Shown here: positions 16,755 through 25,774 of the stretch, in pieces
Position numbering within the stretch: the first letter of the stretch is position 1
How the letters are laid out: every line of letters begins with the position of its first letter
Source: a bacterium
Lineage (GTDB): Bacteria; UBP14; UBA6098; 4484-93
Length of the DNA: 58,868 nt
Assembly: GCA_021158465.1 (NCBI GenBank)
Contig: JAGGUN010000042.1
Coordinates: 1-58,868, forward strand
Reading direction: 5' to 3'
Translations under genes and position numbers: made by a program
Notes under the pieces: model-generated
What the model was told of the DNA's origin: nothing
Seen by the model: the letters and a program-made list of their open reading frames with translations, nothing else
Database searches by the model: none

Positions 16755-19700
16755 TCACTTCAGGAGGAGCAGTTTTGTCGTGGCTGCTCTCCCTGATGCC
16801 TTAAGTTTTGTCAGGTAGACCCCGGATGGGAGTGAGCTGGCATCCCAAACAGTTCTGTATGTCCCAGCCGGCAGGAAATTGTCGAGGATTGTAGCGACTA
16901 TCTCACCACGGATGTTGTAGACTGAAACCGTTACCATCCCCGACCTTGGAACGAAGAGCTGGATAGATGTCTTCGTGTTGAACGGGTTCGGATATGCATG
17001 GATGCTTATCTTGTCTGGAAGGCTGAGCTCTTCCTCGACACCGGCGAGCCTGCTTTGGACAGTTATACAGTCGATGTACCACCCCTCATCGGTAACATGT
17101 GCATCACTGCCGAATCGGAAGCGGAACTTAACATCACCGGGATGCCCTGTCACAAGGAATGTTTCATATCCCCAGCCGGGTGATGTGCCGCCGAAACAGG
17201 GGGTATGTGGGTCAAACGGTGAGGCTTCGTTCGGCTCAATCTGAAGCGGGTAACCATCCGTCGGGAATATCTGCTCCCAACTTATCCCCATATCGGTGGA
17301 GAGTTCAACTATGCCGCCATCCCAGGTGTGTGTCGGGTCGTCTCTGACCATCTCCGTTAAGATATACGAGTAGAACTGTAGGGTGGCTGTCTCACCTATT
17401 GTCAGAAGTGGTGTCTCCAATGCACAATCAAGGAGGTCGTCATAGTTTCCTCCTTCTGAAACCGAACCACATTTCCACGAGTATTCCCCATCAGGGTAGC
17501 TTCTGTAGTCGCAGATATGCCAGTTGTCACCATAGCCTCCGGTTATCGTATAGTGCCGGTATTCTGTTCTACCGTGGTCGAAATCCTCGATGTAGCGCTC
17601 GGTTATCGGGAAATTGTAAAATCCCTCCTCAGGCAGTATCGTGCTATTCAGGGCAGGTGAGCTGTCTACCACAATTATCCTGTAAAGGATTGTATCACCC
17701 ACCTCAATTGGGAAGTTCATTGTTCCCTCGTAAACCTCATACCGCTCCTCATCGTCTGTGTGCACCATCTCCAGATGGTCAATTAGCCTACCATCTCGGT
17801 AGAATTCGACAGATGCAGAGGAGATACCTGTATTGTCCAAAGCCTTCAGATATATTTTCCTGGGCCAGTATATCGGGGACTGCTCGAGAAGCGGAGTGAA
17901 CTCAACAATCGGTGGATCAGCATCAGGCTGAACGAAGAAGGTGAAGAAGCTGTCTGGAGCACCGTCAGGGAGGGTGTCAGAGAGCCCAAAAAGGTCACTA
18001 CCTGTGATGTAGTAGTCTATCCGCGTTTCAAGAGGTTGCGCTGGTATGAAGCCTGAATACCCTGTAAATCCACCCCCTACGCAGGTGACATCCGTCCAGC
18101 TACCGCCATCTATACGGTAGTGAAGCACAATCCCACCAGAGGCAACATCGAATGTATGTTCAGCATCCACAACGACCCTGTATGAGTGAACCGTATCCAT
18201 TGTGTTCATAAGCGGGGTATGTATTAATTCAAATCGGATTCCTGGTCCTATCGTGTGGTTGTAGAAACCGGTGTATATCCCCACAGCATTTGGCGTTCCG
18301 TTTCCGATATAACCATCATTGTCATCCACATCGAGCATCGCATAAAGGAACTCCTCGAACTCGTTCGGATACCCGTCGAAGCGAGCAAGGTGAACAAGTG
18401 AATCGCACCTCGGTTGTCCAATTAGCTCCCTTGTATCCCAGAAGGCACCTCCTATTATCCTGCCATCAGCGTGAGCCTCACCACTCATGTCGTCAGGGTA
18501 GCAAAGGTGATTATCTATCGTTCTGAACATACCAGGATAGTAAAGGTATATTCCATCGGCAACCCTTGGGTCATCGGTTAAGGAACAGGCAAAATAATCC
18601 GAAAGAGCCTCATCGATCGCTCCAGGCTCACCAGAGTATGGAAGCTGGTAGTCGGGATATATATGGTGCGTCACGCCGTGGGTGTACTCGTGATAGATTA
18701 TCTCGGCGAAAAGGGCAAAACTATACATCGTTGCCCCTCCATCACCGAAGTTTACCCCCCGACCGTCCCAGTAGGCGTTGTCGTAGTTCTCTATGAGAAC
18801 CGTAACAGGCATCTGATAATCCATTGCGTTGTAACCAAGAAAATATTTGACATACTGATGGATGAAGTTTGTGTGATAGTATGCATTTATCTCATCAATT
18901 TCGGCATAGGCTCTTGTGAAATGTGCCGAGTATGGGGAGTCTGCCAGTGTTACCGAGCTGTGGTATGCTCCGTCCTCTCCGGATGCGTTGTCCACATCGG
19001 CGTATATCCCCTTGAGATGTGCCTGAAGGGAGAACGATGAACCCGAAACAGAAGAGAATTCAAAACTACCAGCTTCATCGGCGTAGATGCCAGAGCTACC
19101 AAGCCATACCTCGATGTATGGAAGCGGGGCAATTGCTATCTCGTCGAGTGCGTTGTACGGGTAAACCTCGCCGTCGAAGCTACCGCTGAAGGTGTCAAAA
19201 CGGCAGAGAGAAAACAGGGCAAGCAATTCACCAGTCTTGGCGTCGACTAAAGCCTCTGCCCGAACCCCATCAAATGATACAACAAAGTCGAATGCAAGAT
19301 GTGTTCTACCAGACTTTTTCAGTATCACCTGCCGTATCTCAGAGTCGATGGCAACCTCTCTGCCAAGATACCCCTCAACAGAGGATTTTACCTCCTCCTG
19401 CCCGATTGCAGGAACAGTCGGTATCTCCTCAACTGTCTTTATGTGTGAGGTTATAGAATACAGCCTCCCTCTTTCCGTTATCATAGCCGTTATGTATCCG
19501 TCATATACAGGGATATGATGGATTTCCTCCCTGTAGGTCAGAATGTATTTGTTCTCGAAATGAACCTCCTTATATGGCGAAAGTGTTGCCTTGCCCAGTC
19601 CGAGTGCATCCGAGTTGTTAATGAGAAAGGAAAGGACCCTTTCCTGATGATCGCTTGTTATTCCCGTCTCGATATAGCCTCCCCTCGCTCGGCGAAGGAT

Positions 19701-19892
19701 ACCTGTCTTAGGGTCGATGAATATCTGCCAGTTTCCACCACCACCTGCGAGAAACTCAGGGATATTACCTGCCCTGACCATCTTTTCAGCCTCGAGCCCT
19801 ATCTCGGGGAAGTCCGTATCCTGCGGAACAAAAGCAAACAGTGGCAAAGCAATCACGAGCACAAGAACAGATATAGGAAGTAGCCTTTTCAT
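16755..19892 (-). CDS. Secreted thermolysin/fungalysin-like metalloprotease with type A sorting domain
   Basis: This 1045-residue protein begins with a signal peptide and a fungalysin/thermolysin (FTP) plus PepSY-like propeptide (about residues 30-235; LTYREEIHHIPVYDGYI, EALVDAKTGELLALF). The catalytic domain carries HEYTH near residues 401-405 and the downstream glutamate in DEALSDYF near 425, the zinc site of clan MA proteases (M4/M36). A beta-rich region with a jelly-roll (MAM-like) module follows (about 770-945; IEDFDHG ... DEGWYIDCITV). The C-terminal sorting module is AYPNPFNTKT ... LPSGVYLTKLKA. It is a secreted endoprotease that would feed peptides to the neighbouring M14 carboxypeptidase. 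M36 versus M4 family cannot be settled by eye. Confidence 0.93.
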   Translation of the reverse strand: MKRLLPISVLVLVIALPLFAFVPQDTDFPEIGLEAEKMVRAGNIPEFLAGGGGNWQIFIDPKTGILRRARGGYIETGITSDHQERVLSFLINNSDALGLGKATLSPYKEVHFENKYILTYREEIHHIPVYDGYITAMITERGRLYSITSHIKTVEEIPTVPAIGQEEVKSSVEGYLGREVAIDSEIRQVILKKSGRTHLAFDFVVSFDGVRAEALVDAKTGELLALFSLCRFDTFSGSFDGEVYPYNALDEIAIAPLPYIEVWLGSSGIYADEAGSFEFSSVSGSSFSLQAHLKGIYADVDNASGEDGAYHSSVTLADSPYSAHFTRAYAEIDEINAYYHTNFIHQYVKYFLGYNAMDYQMPVTVLIENYDNAYWDGRGVNFGDGGATMYSFALFAEIIYHEYTHGVTHHIYPDYQLPYSGEPGAIDEALSDYFACSLTDDPRVADGIYLYYPGMFRTIDNHLCYPDDMSGEAHADGRIIGGAFWDTRELIGQPRCDSLVHLARFDGYPNEFEEFLYAMLDVDDNDGYIGNGTPNAVGIYTGFYNHTIGPGIRFELIHTPLMNTMDTVHSYRVVVDAEHTFDVASGGIVLHYRIDGGSWTDVTCVGGGFTGYSGFIPAQPLETRIDYYITGSDLFGLSDTLPDGAPDSFFTFFVQPDADPPIVEFTPLLEQSPIYWPRKIYLKALDNTGISSASVEFYRDGRLIDHLEMVHTDDEERYEVYEGTMNFPIEVGDTILYRIIVVDSSPALNSTILPEEGFYNFPITERYIEDFDHGRTEYRHYTITGGYGDNWHICDYRSYPDGEYSWKCGSVSEGGNYDDLLDCALETPLLTIGETATLQFYSYILTEMVRDDPTHTWDGGIVELSTDMGISWEQIFPTDGYPLQIEPNEASPFDPHTPCFGGTSPGWGYETFLVTGHPGDVKFRFRFGSDAHVTDEGWYIDCITVQSRLAGVEEELSLPDKISIHAYPNPFNTKTSIQLFVPRSGMVTVSVYNIRGEIVATILDNFLPAGTYRTVWDASSLPSGVYLTKLKASGRAATTKLLLLK

Positions 19893-19904
19893 AATTTACT
19901 CCTG

Positions 19905-20054
19905 TTATTTTAACATAGCTATCATAAAGATAACAATTATTATCACTATTGCAACCAAAACCCATTTCAGCCAGAAGAACCTTGGATAGTGTGAGCGGTC
20001 AGGTCTTGGGACAGAAACATATTTCCCGCTTTTTGAGTGTCTGAATCTTACCAT
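19905..20054 (-). CDS. Small single-pass membrane protein (49 aa)
   Basis: ATG 20054 begins a 49-residue protein that starts MVRFRHSKSGKYV. A GGGGGTG ribosome site precedes it. The N-terminal half is basic and the end is one strong membrane helix (WVLVAIVIIIVIFMIAMLK). The longer in-frame start at 20093 lies inside the upstream protease gene and is less likely. It sits between the site-2 protease and the secreted protease, two bases and twelve bases away. I do not recognise the family. It may be a small partner or substrate of the protease, which is a guess. Confidence 0.55.
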   Translation of the reverse strand: MVRFRHSKSGKYVSVPRPDRSHYPRFFWLKWVLVAIVIIIVIFMIAMLK

Positions 20055-20055
20055 T

Positions 20056-20700
20056 TTACACCCCCGCAAATATCTTCGTGAAGAAACCGACAAAAGGGTA
20101 TATCAGGGCGGAAAGTATCGGCAGACCGGAGAGCTCCGAGAATATTATCAATCCGATGAGTAAAAATGGTCCCATCATTTCCAGCTGGTAAAACATCCTG
20201 TCGTATTCTCTGGGCAGAAGCCCGAACAGTATCTTCGAACCATCGAGCGGCGGAATCGGTATCAGATTGAAGACGGCAAGTATCAGATTTATTCGAACGG
20301 TGACAAGAAGCATCGCTGCGAGGATGTGGAGCGTGCTGCCATCGATATAGATACCGGGAGGAAACAGATTAACCCATAATCGGTAGAGCAGCCCGAACAA
20401 GAATGCAAGCAGCATATTCGATGCAGGACCCGCAACGGATGTGAGAAGTATTCCTCTTTTTGGGTTTTTGAAATTTCGCGGGTCTATCGGGACAGGCTTT
20501 GCCCAGCCTATGTGGGCGAATAGGAGCATGATAGTCCCCAGCGGGTCGAGATGGCGCAGGGGGTTGAGGCTCAACCTCCCAGCATAAGCCGCGGTCGGGT
20601 CACCGAGCAGATAGGCGGCATAACCGTGCGAGAACTCATGAAATGTTATAGCAAGAAGTATCGGTGGAACCCAGATAAGAAAAGATCCAATACCGGTCAT
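20056..20700 (-). CDS. Site-2 protease family membrane metalloprotease (M50)
   Basis: 214-residue polytopic membrane protein of the compact M50 class. The zinc motif HEFSH is at residues 21-25 in the first helix, and the third ligand is D153 in NLIPIPPLDG. The region GRLSLNPLRHLDPLGTI is highly typical of this subfamily. It cuts substrates within the membrane, but no substrate is known for this type. The start codon overlaps the stop of the glutamine amidotransferase gene (ATGA, 20697-20700). Confidence 0.94.
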   Translation of the reverse strand: MTGIGSFLIWVPPILLAITFHEFSHGYAAYLLGDPTAAYAGRLSLNPLRHLDPLGTIMLLFAHIGWAKPVPIDPRNFKNPKRGILLTSVAGPASNMLLAFLFGLLYRLWVNLFPPGIYIDGSTLHILAAMLLVTVRINLILAVFNLIPIPPLDGSKILFGLLPREYDRMFYQLEMMGPFLLIGLIIFSELSGLPILSALIYPFVGFFTKIFAGV

Positions 20701-21425
20701 CCTCTTCCTTTGGCACTATTTACAAGATACTCGAAAAGAGCGAGGGCATTCCTGTCTTCCATCTCCTCCGGGTGCCACTGAACGGCAATTAGCTTACCAT
20801 CCTCTGTTTCCACCCCCTCTGGCACTCCATCATCGGCGTAAGCACTTACCTTGAGCACATCGGGAACATCCTTTGCTATCTGATGATGAGAAGAATTGAC
20901 TGTGATTCTATCGCTACCCAGAATCTTATACAGTATGCTGCCTCGAACGATGGAAACAGAGTGATTTACCATCTTCTTCGTCTTGGAAGAGCGGGTGTGC
21001 TTACCTGTATGTTCCCTTTCGGAGACATCCTGATAGAGTGTGCCCCCCATGGCAACGACAACCATCTGGAAACCGCGACATATCCCGAGAACAGGAAGCC
21101 CTATCTTAACTGCTGCGATAACTATCCTCCGCTCAAACTCATCACGCCTATATGAAGCAGGTCGAACGGCGTCAGAGGTCTTCTCTTCTCCATACAAGGA
21201 CGGAGCGACATCGAGCCCGCCTGTTAGAATCAGACCATCGAGGCAAGCAAGATAATCATCCACATTCTCCGGAATATTGGGCAAAAGAAGGGGCAATCCA
21301 CCAGCTGATCTTACACTCTCAATATATGACTCCTTGAGGTAATCGAAGGATTCCCCGTATAAGAAGCTTATCTTGTTGGGAGCTTGATACCCAACAGTTA
21401 ACCCTATCTTGGGAGTGGCTACCAT
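20697..21425 (-). CDS. Class I glutamine amidotransferase, PuuD/gamma-Glu-GABA hydrolase family
   Basis: 242-residue peptidase C26-type hydrolase. The nucleophile is C116 in GICRGFQ; the H218/E220 pair lies in QWHPEEMED, completing the triad. GLILTGGLDVAPSLYGEE is characteristic of the PuuD branch, which hydrolyses gamma-glutamyl bonds such as gamma-glutamyl-GABA. No other putrescine genes are nearby, so the natural substrate is unclear. It overlaps the lipoprotein gene by seven bases upstream and the M50 gene by four downstream. Confidence 0.93.
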   Translation of the reverse strand: MVATPKIGLTVGYQAPNKISFLYGESFDYLKESYIESVRSAGGLPLLLPNIPENVDDYLACLDGLILTGGLDVAPSLYGEEKTSDAVRPASYRRDEFERRIVIAAVKIGLPVLGICRGFQMVVVAMGGTLYQDVSEREHTGKHTRSSKTKKMVNHSVSIVRGSILYKILGSDRITVNSSHHQIAKDVPDVLKVSAYADDGVPEGVETEDGKLIAVQWHPEEMEDRNALALFEYLVNSAKGRG

Positions 21426-22459
21426 TCGAAGCCGTAATACCTAAAAAACCCTGTGTTAAGAACGGTTTCCTCAGCTGTGGAAATGTCCATACAGCAGATT
21501 GAGTAGGAATAAGTTCCACCGGAAGATACTCCCTTTATGTAGGCAATCTTCTCGTTGTCAGAGGGAGAAAACTTAAGCGAGGTATATGTGATGTTCGGGT
21601 TCACACGGAAATTGCTCGTCAGAGGATGAATATTTGTGGCGTCGGCATCAAGTGTATAGATGTCGTTGTAGAAGTATCCACCATCCTGTCTTATGTGGAC
21701 GAGGGCAACGCTCCCCCCGTTGGGGGAGAAGTCTATTCCCTTGCAGACACCATCAAAATCGGTAATCGAGGCAAATGTGTCGTTCGCTATATCGGCAAAA
21801 AGCAGTCCGTAGCTTGTTCCAACATAACAGAAAAGCCCAAGTGGGGAGAAGGCGAAATCAGAAGCGAGGTTCGGGAAACCAAGAATTGTTTCCTCTACAC
21901 CATCAGACAGGCGAACGGTGTGAAACAGTTTCTGAACCCCAGAAGAATAATACCCTATCCGGGAGTCGTCATAGCTCCACTCGAGGTCTGAGACTATGTT
22001 CCGACCACTTATGAGAACTTGCTCATTCCCTGTGGATACCTGGTAAATCACGATAGAATAAACCGAGCCTGACGGGGAATCGGCACGCAAGAAAGCGATC
22101 CTATCCCCAGACGACGAGAAAGCTGGTGATTTCTCCTCGTCAGGTGTACTCGTTATCTGGACTACATCTGTTCCATCATAGCTCACGGTGTATATGTCAC
22201 CCCAGCTGGCATAGACGATCTTCGCTCTGTCAGGTGAAACAGATAACTCCGATACATTCACACCGGATACCACCGTGTCAACCTTACCTGTTGCGGCGTC
22301 CAGGGAGTATATCCACTTCTCACCCATGGATTCTGTCGATGCCGAAAATATTATCCTGTTCGGTGGCATAGAGTTGCTGTTATTGTTGCTACTCGTCGGG
22401 TTTTTGGAACATCCTGTCAATACAAGGAGAACGAGCAAAAAAGCAAACAGGTTCCTCAT
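21419..22459 (-). CDS. TolB-like PD40 beta-propeller lipoprotein
   Basis: 346 residues with a lipoprotein signal peptide (MRNLFAFLLVLLVLTGC; lipobox LTGC, Cys17) followed by an Asn/Ser-rich spacer. The rest is made of WD40-like PD40 blades (SPDRAKIVYASWGDIYTV, SPAFSSSGDRIAFL, SPNGGSVALVHI, SPSDNEKIAYI) that form a propeller like the C-terminal domain of TolB. It lacks the TolB N-terminal domain, so it is not TolB itself. It is likely attached to a membrane facing the periplasm and binds a protein partner. It is the first gene after the promoter overlapping the heptosyltransferase end. Confidence 0.85.
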   Translation of the reverse strand: MRNLFAFLLVLLVLTGCSKNPTSSNNNSNSMPPNRIIFSASTESMGEKWIYSLDAATGKVDTVVSGVNVSELSVSPDRAKIVYASWGDIYTVSYDGTDVVQITSTPDEEKSPAFSSSGDRIAFLRADSPSGSVYSIVIYQVSTGNEQVLISGRNIVSDLEWSYDDSRIGYYSSGVQKLFHTVRLSDGVEETILGFPNLASDFAFSPLGLFCYVGTSYGLLFADIANDTFASITDFDGVCKGIDFSPNGGSVALVHIRQDGGYFYNDIYTLDADATNIHPLTSNFRVNPNITYTSLKFSPSDNEKIAYIKGVSSGGTYSYSICCMDISTAEETVLNTGFFRYYGFEW

Positions 22460-22496
22460 CTCTTCCCCCTCTCACTTAGTAACTATTTTGCAACTT

Positions 22497-22524
22497 ATAA
22501 TATAGTTTATAAAAAATTTTTCAA
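22497..22524 (-). promoter_or_regulatory. Probable promoter upstream of the PD40 lipoprotein
   Basis: TTGAAA (22524-22519), 16 bases, TATTAT (22502-22497) on the minus strand. The -35 lies in the last codons of the glycosyltransferase gene. It could separate the housekeeping run from the secreted-protein run. Confidence 0.5.
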
Positions 22525-23541
22525 GAGATTTTTCTCTATTGTGTAGAATATCCTTTGTGGGGTAATGCTCTTCATACAGAGGAAGTGCCCCTTGGGGCAG
22601 TGCATACCACCGTGAGGAGCGCAAGGACGACAGGGAAGGTTTTTCGGTTGGACAATAATATTTTTCTCTCCGACGGGTGCAAATCCGAATTCAGGCACGG
22701 TTGGACCGAAGATCGAGACTACAGGTATACCAGCGGCAGATGCTATGTGCCCCGGTGCGGAATCGTTTGAAACGAGAAAAAGCAGGTTTTTCATCAGTGC
22801 AAATGTTGCAAGTATTGAACCAGCTTTGGCAAAAACAAAAGCGCTCTTGCCTATTCCACTTGCAATCCTCTGACATAGGGAGTAATCCCCTTCACCGCCC
22901 ACAATAACCAACGCGTCGACAAGAGGTTTCCTGATAAGCAGTCTGCCAAGCTCAATGTAGCCCTCTTCAGGATACCTCTTCGTCCTCCAGACTGAACCAG
23001 GTGCAAACCCTGCAATTCGCTTTCCAGAAAGGGAGTGCGCTTGCATAAAATTCTGTGCAATAGATATATCCTTGTCTGAGGGGAACAGCTCAGGCGAGGG
23101 AGGGGTATCTGTTTCCAGTCCGAACACAGACAGAAGCTGCATTATACGGAGGATTTCGTGTTTACGGGGATCTCTTTTTACCTTTCTTGTGTAGAATATT
23201 GAACCGGGAGCGGGTTTGTATCCTATTCTTTCGGGAATGCCGGCCAGGTAGGCGAGTAGACCGGAGCGGAAGGAGCGGTGTGGCAGGAAAGCGATATTGA
23301 ACCTCTTCTTCCTGATCTGCTTTGCGATAGAAAGTAGGCTTGTTATTCCTTTGTCCTTGCCGTGTTTGTCGAATATTATGTATTCGTCTATATTGGGGTT
23401 GTTGGCGAGTGCTTCCGCTCCAACGGGTGTCGTAAGATAGGCGAGGAAGGAGTCTGGGGAATTTTTCTTGACTGCTCTGATGAACGGGGTGGTGAGTATC
23501 TGGTCGCCTAAGAATGCCGTCTGGACAATGAGCAGTTTCAT
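22507..23541 (-). CDS. Glycosyltransferase family 9 (WaaF-like heptosyltransferase)
   Basis: 344 residues with the GT-B fold of family 9. MKLLIVQTAFLGDQILTTPFIRAVK is replaced in parts only slightly from the family N-terminus, where the acidic residue in FLGD is the proposed base. FAPGSVWRTKRYP and SNDSAPGHIASAAGIPVVSIFGPT form the donor site. Near the C-terminus CRPC and HCPKGHFLC are the usual cysteine clusters. It transfers ADP-heptose (or a related sugar) to the lipopolysaccharide inner core, on the cytoplasmic side, which points to a didermic envelope. No other LPS genes are in the window. It follows rnhB by 32 bases. Confidence 0.92.
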   Translation of the reverse strand: MKLLIVQTAFLGDQILTTPFIRAVKKNSPDSFLAYLTTPVGAEALANNPNIDEYIIFDKHGKDKGITSLLSIAKQIRKKRFNIAFLPHRSFRSGLLAYLAGIPERIGYKPAPGSIFYTRKVKRDPRKHEILRIMQLLSVFGLETDTPPSPELFPSDKDISIAQNFMQAHSLSGKRIAGFAPGSVWRTKRYPEEGYIELGRLLIRKPLVDALVIVGGEGDYSLCQRIASGIGKSAFVFAKAGSILATFALMKNLLFLVSNDSAPGHIASAAGIPVVSIFGPTVPEFGFAPVGEKNIIVQPKNLPCRPCAPHGGMHCPKGHFLCMKSITPQRIFYTIEKNLLKNFL

Positions 23542-23573
23542 AGTTCTTGAAAGATAACTTTGGATGACCAGAT

Positions 23574-24182
23574 TTACAAGATAAAAGAAGCGACGGCGTG
23601 GAATGTTTTTCTGTGGATTGGTGATGGACCGAGCCTTCTTATTGCTTCTTTATGTTCCTTTGTTGGGTATCCTTTGTGGTTAGCGAAACCGTATCCTGGG
23701 TACTCCTTGTCGTAGCGGAGCATAATCCTATCTCGGATTACCTTTGCAACAATCGAGGCAGCGGAGATGGCAAGTATCTTATCATCACCGGAGATGATCG
23801 GATGTTGTTTTATTGGGAGGGCTGGAATAGCGTCTCTGCCGTCGACAAGAACCACTTCGGGTGGGATAGAAAGTCGTTCCACTGCTTTTCTCATTGCCAG
23901 AAGCGATGCGTTGCGGATGTTAAGTCTATCTATTTCCTCTGGTGAAACGATTGCGACGCCGATGGAGGCAGCGTTTTCGCGGATATAGTCGAAGAGAATC
24001 TCTCTTCTCTTCTCGGATAGTTTTTTGGAGTCTTTTATCCCTGGGTTGAGGATAGAGTAATCCCAGACCACGGCGGCAGAGACAACAGGACCTGCTAATG
24101 GTCCCCTTCCTGCCTCATCGACGCCAGCTATGACAATCTTTTGCGAGGAAAGTTTTTCTTCTATGCGGGAAAAAGTCTCCAT
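23574..24182 (-). CDS. rnhB: Ribonuclease HII
   Basis: 202 residues. The catalytic DEAG motif is in GVDEAGRGPLAGPVV, with KDSKKLSEKRR and SIVAKVIRDR further on and the later acidic residues in place. The enzyme removes single ribonucleotides from DNA. It lies six bases downstream of rplS in the common rpsP-rimM-trmD-rplS-rnhB order. Confidence 0.97.
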   Translation of the reverse strand: METFSRIEEKLSSQKIVIAGVDEAGRGPLAGPVVSAAVVWDYSILNPGIKDSKKLSEKRREILFDYIRENAASIGVAIVSPEEIDRLNIRNASLLAMRKAVERLSIPPEVVLVDGRDAIPALPIKQHPIISGDDKILAISAASIVAKVIRDRIMLRYDKEYPGYGFANHKGYPTKEHKEAIRRLGPSPIHRKTFHAVASFIL

Positions 24183-24187
24183 ACTTG

Positions 24188-24547
24188 CTACTTGCTGATT
24201 TTTTTCTTCTCCTTTATCCTAGCTGACTTGCCGACCTTCCCGCGGATGTAGTATATCTTTGCTCGTCTGACTTTACCCTCGCGAACAACCTCAACTTGTT
24301 TAACAAGAGGGGAATGCAAAGGGAATGTCTTTTCGACGCCTATTCCCTGGGAGACCTTCCTAACGGTGAAGTTGCGGTTCACTCCTCTGCCGCGTATGGA
24401 GATAACGATCCCCTGGAATATCTGGACCCGTTCTTTGTCGCCCTCATTGGTTTTGAGATGCACCTTGACGGTATCCCCGGGACCGAACTTATCCGGCTCC
24501 TTTTTTAGGTAAGGAGCTTCTACCATTCTGATTATCTGGTCTAACAT
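24188..24547 (-). CDS. rplS: 50S ribosomal protein L19
   Basis: 119 residues with the family pattern FGPGDTVKVHLK, RVQIFQGIVI, RKVSQGIGVEKTFPLHSP and RRAKIYYIR. The start MLDQIIRMVEAP aligns with the normal L19 N-terminus and has GGGGGAATAG before the ATG, so the 59-base overlap with the end of trmD appears real. L19 sits at the 30S-50S interface. Confidence 0.97.
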   Translation of the reverse strand: MLDQIIRMVEAPYLKKEPDKFGPGDTVKVHLKTNEGDKERVQIFQGIVISIRGRGVNRNFTVRKVSQGIGVEKTFPLHSPLVKQVEVVREGKVRRAKIYYIRGKVGKSARIKEKKKISK

Positions 24548-25274
24548 CTATTCCCCCTTTTTTATCCTTTATCATTTTGAGGAGTTCCTTCTCCTCCTCT
24601 GTGAGCTTTTTCTCTTCGACGAGTTCGGGGCGGTATTTTAGGGTATCTGCGAGCCCCTTCATCTTCTTCCACCGCAGGACCCTTTTATGGTCACCTGAGA
24701 TAAGCACATCTGGGACCTTGAGTCCCCTGAATACCCTCGGTCTGGTATAGACAGGTGCGCCGAGATGCCACTTGCCGTAAAACGAGTCAAGCTCTGCCGA
24801 CTGAAAATTTCCGAGGACATTGGGTAAGAGTCGAACTATGGCATCTATCATAACAAGTGCTGGCAGCTCTCCGCCCGTTAGGACATAGTCACCGATGGAG
24901 TAGCGAACGGCACCCGTCAGCTCGAACACCCGTTCGTCTATCCCTTTGTAGTGAGGACAGATGAAGGTTATGGCTTTCTCTTTTGAGAGGGCAGCGGCGT
25001 CCTCCTGGCGGAACAGCCTCCCTCTTGGTGTCGGTATGATGACCTTTGCCCTCGCCTCCTCTGGCAGCGAATCGAAGGCATCCATAACCACCTCCGGGAG
25101 TATCACCATGCCACCGAACCCGCCATAGGGAGCATCATCCACAGCCCGATGCTTGTTTGTTGCAAAATCACGAATGTTTATGACCTCGAACTGGGTCCTA
25201 CTTCTGCCTATCACACCGCAAGAGAGGACGGAGGAGAATATCTCAGGAAATATTGTCAGGATATATATCTTCAT
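24489..25274 (-). CDS. trmD: tRNA (guanine-37-N1)-methyltransferase
   Basis: 261 residues of the SPOUT trefoil-knot family: MKIYILTIFPEIF, DDAPYGGFGGM, ICPHYKGIDER and YSIGDYVLTGGELPALVMIDAI are all present. It methylates G37 of tRNAs that read CNN codons, which protects the frame. The last 20 codons (from about residue 243) overlap the start of rplS by 59 bases; the tail (IDVRPDNQNGRSS) is extra relative to typical TrmD and may exist only because of the overlap. The start codon overlaps rimM (ATGA). Confidence 0.97.
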   Translation of the reverse strand: MKIYILTIFPEIFSSVLSCGVIGRSRTQFEVINIRDFATNKHRAVDDAPYGGFGGMVILPEVVMDAFDSLPEEARAKVIIPTPRGRLFRQEDAAALSKEKAITFICPHYKGIDERVFELTGAVRYSIGDYVLTGGELPALVMIDAIVRLLPNVLGNFQSAELDSFYGKWHLGAPVYTRPRVFRGLKVPDVLISGDHKRVLRWKKMKGLADTLKYRPELVEEKKLTEEEKELLKMIKDKKGGIDVRPDNQNGRSSLPKKGAG

Positions 25275-25774
25275 AGCTTGAGCAGATCCTCACCCAACGG
25301 ACTGATTTTCATTTTTCTTTTTTCGAGGTCGAGCTCGGAGATAAATATCCCGTATGAAGGGATAAGGTACTCCTTCCCTTTGTGTAGGACGGCGAAGTAA
25401 TCCTCACCGTGGATACGCTCTACCCTGAGAACTATTCCAAGAAGGTTTCCATCGCTCGATTCCAGATCGAGCCCCTCAACCTCCTGGAAATAGAACTCAC
25501 CCTCCTCTAACGGGGCGAGCATATCTTCTGTTACCTCGAGAAATCTGCCAGAGTATTTTCTCACCTCCTCGGGGGAGTCGATCCCCTTAAGTTTTACAAA
25601 GGCGAACTTCCCCTTTACCTTTATTTTCTCGACTTCGAACGGGCTCTCGACACCTGAGATATAAAGTCTCTTCAGCTCCTCGAGGTAGGCAGGGGAATCT
25701 GTTATTATTCTGGCACGGAAGGTACCAGAGATACCGAAGGTTCTGCCTATTCTTGCTACAATGAATCTGCTCAA
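25271..25774 (-). CDS. rimM: 16S rRNA processing protein RimM
   Basis: 167 residues: an N-terminal RimM barrel (ARIGRTFGISGTFRARIIT) and a C-terminal PRC barrel (GEFYFQEVEGLDL, VLHKGKEYLIPSYG). It binds S19 and helps 30S head maturation. It begins directly at the end of khpA and overlaps trmD by four bases. Confidence 0.95.
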   Translation of the reverse strand: MSRFIVARIGRTFGISGTFRARIITDSPAYLEELKRLYISGVESPFEVEKIKVKGKFAFVKLKGIDSPEEVRKYSGRFLEVTEDMLAPLEEGEFYFQEVEGLDLESSDGNLLGIVLRVERIHGEDYFAVLHKGKEYLIPSYGIFISELDLEKRKMKISPLGEDLLKL

